Source of the DNA: Chloroflexota bacterium
GTDB lineage: Bacteria; Chloroflexota; Dehalococcoidia; JACQGW01
NCBI GenBank assembly: GCA_016199325.1
Contig: JACQGW010000165.1
Location: forward strand, 1-19,053
DNA: 19,053 nucleotides
Direction of reading: 5' to 3'
This document shows positions 14,717-19,053 of the stretch, piece after piece. Position 1 is the stretch's first letter, and each line of letters starts with the position of its first letter. Under the pieces are notes generated by a model. That model was not told the DNA's origin. It worked only from the letters and a program-made list of their open reading frames with translations, and did not search any database. The position numbers and the translations under genes were made by a program.

Positions 14717-15391
14717 GTGGCAAGCAGCGAAGTCAGCGAGTCAGTCGAAGAGTATCTCGAAACGCTCCACTACATGGAGCTCGAGGGCAAGCCGGTCATC
14801 GGCGCTCGCGTCGCCGAGTGGCGTGGGGTCAAGCCGCCCTCGGTCGTCGCGATGGTCCGGAAGCTCTCGGAGGCCGGCCTCGTCACGATGAACGAGCGGA
14901 AAGAGATCGTGCTGACCGGACGCGGCCAGGAGATGGCGCGGACCATCGTTCGGCGCCACCGGCTGGTCGAGCGGCTGCTCACCGACGTCCTGGGCCTCGA
15001 CTGGTCGACCGCGCACGAGGAGGCCTGCCGGATCGAGCACGCCATCTCGGCCGAGGTCGAGCAGAAGCTGGAGGTGCTCCTCGGCCACCCGACGCACTGC
15101 CCCCACGGCAATCCCATCCCGGGCACGGCGGGCATCACCGCGCCGGACGCCATTCTGCTGGAGAACGTCAAGCCGGGCGACACGATGGTGGTCGAGCGGA
15201 TCTCGGAGCGGGCCGAATCGGATGCCCGGCTGCTCGAGTTCTACCAGCGGACGGGGCTGGTGCCGGGGACGGAGATCGTCGTCCTCGACGTAGCCACCTA
15301 CGCCGGCACGCTGACGCTCCTGGTCAAGGGGATCGAGGTCTCGGTGGGCATCCCCGCCGCCGACAAGATCTGGGTCCGCCCCCTCTCCTAG
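14717..15391 (+). CDS. DtxR/MntR/IdeR-family metal-dependent transcriptional regulator
   Basis: The 224-residue protein has an N-terminal winged helix (recognition helix about 39-53, KPPSVVAMVRKLSEAG), a metal-binding/dimerisation domain (about 65-140) and a C-terminal SH3-like FeoA domain (about 150-224). By position against DtxR, ligands are His81, Glu85 and His100 (ancillary site), and Cys104, Glu107 and His108 (primary site). The CPHGNPIPG motif at 128-136 is typical of the family. The residue matching DtxR Met10 is Glu12. The GTG start at 14717 is supported by AGAAGGG at 14704-14710. Such proteins repress metal-uptake genes when Fe(II) or Mn(II) is bound. It is divergent from the catabolic operon, whose di-iron oxygenase gives a possible but unproven iron link. 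Confidence 0.92.
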   Translation: MASSEVSESVEEYLETLHYMELEGKPVIGARVAEWRGVKPPSVVAMVRKLSEAGLVTMNERKEIVLTGRGQEMARTIVRRHRLVERLLTDVLGLDWSTAHEEACRIEHAISAEVEQKLEVLLGHPTHCPHGNPIPGTAGITAPDAILLENVKPGDTMVVERISERAESDARLLEFYQRTGLVPGTEIVVLDVATYAGTLTLLVKGIEVSVGIPAADKIWVRPLS

Positions 15392-15532
15392 CCGGCGCCG
15401 GACGATCTCGTCACGCATCATGGCGATGTGGGCAGCCGGCCCGCCAAAGCTGATACAGCCGAGCTTCAGGAACAGAGTGGCCACTTCGCCGAGCCGCGAG
15501 ATTTGATGCTGCCTCTGGGCACAGAAGGGCAT
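15392..15532 (-). pseudogene. 5' remnant of a chromate transporter gene (chrA-like)
   Basis: On the - strand an ATG at 15532 opens 47 codons. The product contains RLGEVATLFLKLGCISFGG and then PAAHIAMMRDEIVRRR, which is the conserved N-terminal segment of CHR-family chromate transporters (first membrane helix and the FGGPAAHI motif). Similarity ends exactly at 15392, the base after the stop codon of the convergent regulator gene; beyond it the frame is merely antisense to that gene. The remaining membrane domain (well over 100 residues even in short CHR proteins) is missing. This is therefore a deletion remnant rather than a working transporter. Its start lies 12 bp from the divergent UPF0175 start. 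Confidence 0.72.
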
Positions 15533-15544
15533 AGGGGAAGGGCG

Positions 15545-15853
15545 ATGAAAACCAGAAGGGTCGGCGTCCCCGGGGAACTCCTCGATCTGCTCAAGGGGTC
15601 GCGTCTCGGCAGGAAATCGGCGACCGACCAGGTGAGGACTGCCCTCGCCATCCACCTTTTCTTGGAAGGCGTCATCTCGATTGGTAAGGCGGCAGAGCTG
15701 TCCGGCGAGCCGAGGGTAGAGCTCGAATGGCAACTGGTCGAGATGGGTGTGCCGACCGTCCGCTACGACCTGGCCGACTACGAGCAAGATCTGCAGGGGC
15801 TGACGGAGGCTGAGCGACGACGGCAGGCTCGATGCGACACTGCTCGTTGTTGA
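15545..15853 (+). CDS. UPF0175 family protein, probable antitoxin
   Basis: The 102-residue protein matches UPF0175. The hallmark segment is TALAIHLFLEGVISIGKAAE, followed by LSGEPRVELEWQLVEMGVP and YDLADYEQDLQGL. These small proteins contain a degenerate helix-turn-helix (SIGKAAELSG) and usually form toxin-antitoxin pairs with DUF3368 PIN-domain ribonucleases. No PIN toxin follows here; the next gene encodes a predicted nuclease of another type. The ATG at 15545 has an AGGGGAAGGG purine run upstream. Its C-terminus (ARCDTARC) is unlike the family, and a neighbouring frame stays open from 15804 to the start of the next gene, so a frameshift near 15830 is possible. Confidence 0.85.
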   Translation: MKTRRVGVPGELLDLLKGSRLGRKSATDQVRTALAIHLFLEGVISIGKAAELSGEPRVELEWQLVEMGVPTVRYDLADYEQDLQGLTEAERRRQARCDTARC

Positions 15854-15941
15854 CTCCAATCGGCTGTCTGCCTATGATCGCAGGCAAGAGAACTGGCGCG
15901 CAACACTCCTCCGCCGTCAGTCGAACGAGGAGCTCAGGTGA
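15804..15941 (+). other. Open alternate-frame segment joining UPF0175 to the nuclease gene
   Basis: From 15804 the +1 frame relative to the UPF0175 gene is open for 45 codons. It ends with TGA at 15939-15941, which overlaps the GTG start (15938-15940) of the nuclease gene. The encoded segment includes DATLLVVDSNRLSAYDRR and ENWRATLLRRQSNEELR, which looks protein-like. It has no ATG or obvious GTG start. It may be the true C-terminus of the UPF0175 protein displaced by a frameshift, a small separate cistron with an unseen start, or chance. Confidence 0.35.
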
Positions 15942-16756
15942 CGGGAAGCAAGCACATACCGTTCCCGGCGCCGGACACCCTGGTCGCGATCGTGACGAAT
16001 ACTCGGGACTTCGCCATCGCCCAGCGGGAACACTGGTATCGTATCCCGTGCCGAACTGCGCCAGAAGCACTCGGGACGGCTCGATGGCTAGCCTTCTATC
16101 ACACCGCTGCATTTGGCGACGCGAAGTGGGCAGTCCACTTTGTCGCGCCCATCGAGCACGTCGACCGGGTTCAGCGCCGACAGTTGCTCCCTGACGAGTC
16201 GGAGCACCCACGAGCCTCTGACTGGTACTTTCGGATCCGGACCGGCGAGTTGGAGCGGCTCACGCGTTCGGTCCCCAGCGCGCGTCGGCGCCGCATCGTG
16301 TTCATCCCGACGACGCTGGCCAAGTTGCAGACGGCCCTTGAGATCAACGATCTCTACCACGAAAGTCCGCTCGAAGATTACCTCTGGAACGCATTTCGCC
16401 ACGCCAGGATCGCGGCGGAGCGGCAGTTCTACGTGAGTGAGCAGAAAACCAGCTACTGTCTGGACTTCGCGGTTTTCTGCGCGCGAGGCGGCGTGGATGT
16501 CGAGTGCGACGGGGACACGTGGCACCTTCGTCTGGAGGCAGTTGTCGAGGACAACGCCCGCAACAACCTCCTCACTCGCCTCGGTTGGTCCGTCCTGCGA
16601 TTCAGCAGTCGCGAGCTGGCCGAGCCCAGCGTTCCTTCGGCGATCGATCTGGTACGGGATACGGCGGAGCGACTGGGTGGGATTGAGCTGCCCAGCCTGG
16701 CGAATCGGCGATTCGGCCGTGGTGGGGTCGTGGTCGAACAGTTGCGGCTGTGGTAG
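15938..16756 (+). CDS. DUF559-type predicted nuclease with uncharacterised N-terminal domain
   Basis: The 272-residue protein has two parts. Residues 1-140 form a domain I cannot name, with distinctive conserved-looking motifs: NTRDFAIAQREHWYRIP, ARWLAFYHTAAFG, LLPDESEHPRASDWY and RRRRIVFIPTTLAKL, ending EINDLYHES. Residues 143-245 resemble DUF559/Vsr-like PD-(D/E)XK nucleases: SPLEDYL (Glu146), CLDFAVF (Asp176), VECDGDTWH (Glu189, Asp191, His196), then NNLLTRLGWSVLRFSSREL. Such domains cut DNA in repair and defence settings (family knowledge). The GTG at 15938 has GAGGAG about 7 nt upstream. It follows the UPF0175 antitoxin-like gene, suggesting a two-gene unit. Whether the target is DNA or RNA is unknown. 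Confidence 0.8.
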   Translation: MTGSKHIPFPAPDTLVAIVTNTRDFAIAQREHWYRIPCRTAPEALGTARWLAFYHTAAFGDAKWAVHFVAPIEHVDRVQRRQLLPDESEHPRASDWYFRIRTGELERLTRSVPSARRRRIVFIPTTLAKLQTALEINDLYHESPLEDYLWNAFRHARIAAERQFYVSEQKTSYCLDFAVFCARGGVDVECDGDTWHLRLEAVVEDNARNNLLTRLGWSVLRFSSRELAEPSVPSAIDLVRDTAERLGGIELPSLANRRFGRGGVVVEQLRLW

Positions 16757-16894
16757 CCCCGGGTCTGCGGCGTGGAAAACGACAACCGCAGGACGGGCAC
16801 GCCCGAGGTCGGCCCGCTCAACGCCGCGCTCCGCGCCACAAAGCCCCATGACAACGCGCACGCGGCGACGCGGAGGCCGCAGCGCGCGAACTCT

Positions 16895-16982
16895 CCGAGC
16901 CGCGAACGTGAGTGAGCCGCTCCCCGGCGCGCTGGAGTGGACCGCACGCGCGGAAACCGGCTCACTCACGTTCGCGGCTCGG
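16895..16982. repeat. Perfect 25-bp inverted repeat with 38-nt spacer
   Basis: Bases 16895-16919 (beginning CCGAGCCGCGAACGTG) and 16958-16982 are exact reverse complements. It lies between the nuclease gene (ends 16756, + strand) and the MttB-like gene (ends 17091, - strand). It could be a strong bidirectional terminator stem, a small mobile-element remnant or a regulator-binding region. The 38-nt interior has no T-run or evident gene. Interval 16757-17090 otherwise shows no coding sequence. Confidence 0.85.
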
Positions 16983-17043
16983 TTGGGCGCCCCCCGCCGG
17001 AGTCACTCGCCGGCCAGCATGGTAGAGGCCCTGACGCCTGGGA

Positions 17044-17061
17044 GCGCACTTGCGAGTGCGC
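17044..17061 (-). terminator. Short hairpin after the MttB-like gene
   Basis: GCGCACT (17044-17050) and AGTGCGC (17055-17061) form a perfect 7-bp stem with loop TGCG, about 30 nt beyond the stop codon of the - strand gene. No U-tract follows on the - strand, so intrinsic termination is only tentative. Confidence 0.4.
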
Positions 17062-17090
17062 ACTACGAGCCTGCGGAACGAGAGGACGCC

Positions 17091-18611
17091 CTACCGCAGC
17101 GCCGGCGCGCCCAGGCCGACCAGGTGGCGCGGCCAATCCTCTTTGTCGTCCATGAGCGATTCGATCCGCCGGATGCGCTCGTGAAAGTACCGGATGGCAT
17201 CGTCGGGGAGCGGCACTTCCGGCCCCTTGTAGTCGGCCACGAGCTGCTTCCACACCGCGGTCGCCCGCTGAGCCGCGCTCGTGGCCCCCTTCTTCGCCCA
17301 CTCCGCGTAGATCTGCCGGTCCATCAGCCGCGGCTCGAAGTACGCCCGCTTGAACGTGTTGAACGTGTGCTCGTGGGTCAGGAACATCCCCTGCGGCCCG
17401 ACATCCTTGATGACGTCGACCGCGATCTCCTCCCGGGTGATCGGCGGCCCCTCGACGATCCGCCTGCACATCCCGATGGCATCCTGGTCCAGGACCAGCA
17501 GCTCGTAGGAGACGGCCAGCATCGACTCGATGACGCCGGCGGTGTGCGTCAGCAGGTTGATCCCCGTCAGGACGGAGATGAGCATGGTCAGCATGTGCTC
17601 GAAGCCGGCCTGGACGTCGGGGATCTTCCCCTCCGAAAACGCGCCGCCCCCACGGGAGGGGATGCCGTACCGCCTGGCGAGCTGGGCGCACGAAACGGTC
17701 GAGAGCGCGCCCTCTGGGCTGCCGTAGGCCGGCATGCCGACCTTCATGTCCGAGAGGGTCGAGACGTTGCCGTAGCCGACGGGCTGGCCCGGCCGGACGG
17801 CCTGGACGAGGACGAGCCCGGCCAGGAACTCGGTGTTCTGGACGGTGATCATCCCGCCAAGGGTCATCGGCGCGCTCAGGCCACCCATGACGGCCGGCGA
17901 GATGATACTCGGCTGGCCGAGCCTGGCGCTGTTGATCAGGGACATCGACATCCGGTCGTCGTACAGCAGGGGGCTCACCGAGTTCGTAATGGCCGCGGCG
18001 ACGGGCTTGGCGATGGGGTCCCAGTCGGAGCCGTAGATCGCCGCGATCGCCTCCCGGTAGTCGGCGATGGGGTCCCGGCCGACGTCGCTCGCCTGCGGCG
18101 CATGGCTTGGGAGCGCGCCCACCTTGTCGGTGTACAGCCCTCTGACCAGCGGGCCGACGTACACCCGCAGCGGGGCCGGCACGTCGTTCATGCCGCCGAT
18201 GCCGGCGCCGAGGGTCTCGGTGAGCATGTGGCCGAGCTTGGCCAGCTCGATGGAGTCTCCGAGGAGTCCGCGCCGCCGGCCGCGCTCCAGGTCGTGGGTG
18301 AAGACGCCGCCGCCCGGCGAGATGGTGATGTAGTCGCCGCCGACGATCCGGTTGTACTTCGGATTCGGCGCGTGGATCGTGAAGGAGGGCGGGCACTGGG
18401 CGATGGATTTCTCGACCAGCGCGCGGTCGAAGTAGACCCGCTCCTCGTCCCGGTCGACCTTCGTGCCGGGCGTCGCTTCGAGGATGTCCAGCGCCTCCTC
18501 GCAGCGGAAGGCGAAGCCGACGTCTTCGAGGATCTCGAGGGATGCCTGGTGAACCTGCTCGATCTCGTCCGGTGTGAAGAGGTCCAGCTTGGGATGGCGG
18601 TTGACGATCAT
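17091..18611 (-). CDS. Trimethylamine methyltransferase (MttB) family protein, non-pyrrolysine type
   Basis: The 506-residue protein belongs to the MttB superfamily of corrinoid-dependent methyltransferases. Features include FTPDEIEQVHQASLEILEDVG at the start, ISPGGGVFTHDLERG, SPLLYDDRMSMSLI, MGGLSAPMTLGG and GIPSRGGGAFSEGKIPDVQAG, with a helical C-terminal domain (EHTFNTFKRAYFEPRLMDR). The frame is uninterrupted, with no in-frame amber where archaeal MttB carries pyrrolysine. It thus resembles MtgB-like proteins that act on quaternary amines such as glycine betaine. The partner corrinoid protein (MttC-like) and corrinoid methyltransferase are not in the window. AAAGGAG with 7-nt spacing supports the ATG at 18611. 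It is transcribed alone; the true substrate is unknown. Confidence 0.92.
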   Translation of the reverse strand: MIVNRHPKLDLFTPDEIEQVHQASLEILEDVGFAFRCEEALDILEATPGTKVDRDEERVYFDRALVEKSIAQCPPSFTIHAPNPKYNRIVGGDYITISPGGGVFTHDLERGRRRGLLGDSIELAKLGHMLTETLGAGIGGMNDVPAPLRVYVGPLVRGLYTDKVGALPSHAPQASDVGRDPIADYREAIAAIYGSDWDPIAKPVAAAITNSVSPLLYDDRMSMSLINSARLGQPSIISPAVMGGLSAPMTLGGMITVQNTEFLAGLVLVQAVRPGQPVGYGNVSTLSDMKVGMPAYGSPEGALSTVSCAQLARRYGIPSRGGGAFSEGKIPDVQAGFEHMLTMLISVLTGINLLTHTAGVIESMLAVSYELLVLDQDAIGMCRRIVEGPPITREEIAVDVIKDVGPQGMFLTHEHTFNTFKRAYFEPRLMDRQIYAEWAKKGATSAAQRATAVWKQLVADYKGPEVPLPDDAIRYFHERIRRIESLMDDKEDWPRHLVGLGAPALR

Positions 18612-18898
18612 GCTGCGCTCCTTTGGCTCAGTCGCATCTCTTCTGCCACAGCTCTGCTGCGTTTATGCCTTCCAGCATGTCCGATAGTCTGACACAAGAC
18701 GGGCGCGCGTGCAAGCCAGACGGTTGCCCCGCGCGGTAGTTGTTGTGGCATAGCGACAGCCCCCCGGTAGTCCATGGCATGGTTATGGTCGCCTGGCCCG
18801 AGTGGATGCCACCGGGATGTCACTACCCGCTCGTCGGCCGCGGCCGGCCGTAACCGGCGGGCCTTGCGCGACCGGGCTTGGAAGAAGGTGGGGTTTTA

Positions 18899-19015
18899 GG
18901 CATGTTTCAAATTCGGCAGGAAATCGGTTGACACTCTGGAGGGCCGCCCCGACTGCTGGCAAGGCGGGGAAATAACGAGGCGCTGCAAAGTGTCAAGCGG
19001 TTTCTGAAACATGCC
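18899..19015. mobile_element. Short inverted-repeat element, MITE-like candidate
   Basis: GGCATGTTTCA (18899-18909) and TGAAACATGCC (19005-19015) are perfect inverted repeats. After a 10-base insertion in the left arm, homology continues: GAAATCGGTTGACACTCTGGAG on the left and its near-complement on the right agree at 18 of 22 positions. Each arm carries an inward-facing TTGACA. No clear target duplication flanks it and no reading frame is present. The upstream gap 18612-18898 shows nothing coding, only the leader of the MttB-like gene. Confidence 0.55.
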
Positions 19016-19053
19016 AGGGCTTTCTCATGTAATCAGCCGGGGAGTGTTGGGGC

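Noticed and set aside
15533..15859. Extension of the chromate-transporter frame upstream of its ATG on the - strand
   Set aside because: This part is antisense to the UPF0175 gene and has no similarity to transporters; only 15392-15532 carries the ChrA signature.
16437..18692. A 751-codon + strand frame across the nuclease 3' end and the MttB-like gene
   Set aside because: It is antisense to a clear MttB-family protein and out of frame with the nuclease, with repetitive Arg/Asp/Gly composition.
18899..19015. TTGACA at 18928 as a housekeeping promoter
   Set aside because: No -10-like hexamer occurs at suitable spacing and the motif is part of both inverted arms, so the repeat explains it better.
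1..19053. CRISPR array, rRNA or prophage genes
   Set aside because: No regularly spaced repeats of 20-40 bp with unique spacers, no rRNA-like conserved stretches and no phage structural or integrase genes were seen on either strand.

Overview
The window is high-GC bacterial chromosomal DNA with very strong G/C preference at third codon positions. The left third is the conserved translation-factor operon (rnpM/ylxR, infB, rbfA, nrnA, truB, ribF), all on the + strand. IF2 is short (633 aa) with a minimal Arg/Gly-rich N-terminus. Heptad-repeat hairpins sit between the core genes, and the MttB-like protein is of the non-pyrrolysine type. Together these suggest a Chloroflexota-like lineage (Thermomicrobia or relatives). 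That placement is inference; no rRNA or other decisive marker is present.

Layout. (1) 1-5716: the rnpM-infB-rbfA-nrnA-truB-ribF operon. Two inverted arrays of 7-bp repeats lie in its gene junctions, and a direct short repeat sits at the left edge. (2) 5714-8600: an accessory stretch. A 355-bp foldback element (MITE-like) has inserted at the ribF stop codon with a TAGAA target duplication. It is followed by a terminator hairpin, an HTH/helical-repeat regulator-like protein on the - strand, a 3' gene remnant, and a small predicted Tat-exported protein. (3) 8625-14533: a - strand unit transcribed right to left. It holds three crotonase-fold enzymes (a MenB/BadI/Oah-like one with a C-terminal zinc ribbon, a classical PaaF-like enoyl-CoA hydratase, and a PaaG-like ring-epoxide isomerase), a PaaA-like di-iron oxygenase subunit, an orphan 2-oxoacid dehydrogenase E1-alpha, and a NamZ/DUF1343 cell-wall muramidase-like lipoprotein. 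(4) 14717-16756: a divergent DtxR/IdeR/MntR-type metalloregulator, an antisense remnant of a chromate transporter gene, a UPF0175 antitoxin-like protein, and a DUF559-type predicted nuclease with an additional N-terminal domain. (5) 16757-19053: a perfect 25-bp inverted repeat, a trimethylamine-methyltransferase-family (MttB-like) protein on the - strand, and a second short inverted-repeat element at the right edge.

How the genes may work together. Genes 10153-14533 look like one operon (gaps of 2 to 39 nt). They combine an epoxidase-type di-iron subunit with an epoxide/oxepin isomerase, a hydratase and a ring-hydrolase-like crotonase. This is the chemistry of aerobic CoA-thioester aromatic degradation (phenylacetyl-CoA or benzoyl-CoA epoxide routes). 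The partner subunits PaaB/C/D/E, PaaZ and a CoA ligase are absent here, so it may be an abbreviated or divergent pathway. A second candidate unit is the UPF0175 gene followed by the nuclease. UPF0175 proteins normally accompany PIN-domain toxins, so the nuclease partner is unusual and could be an undescribed toxin-antitoxin or defence pair. No tRNA, rRNA, CRISPR array or transposase gene was found.
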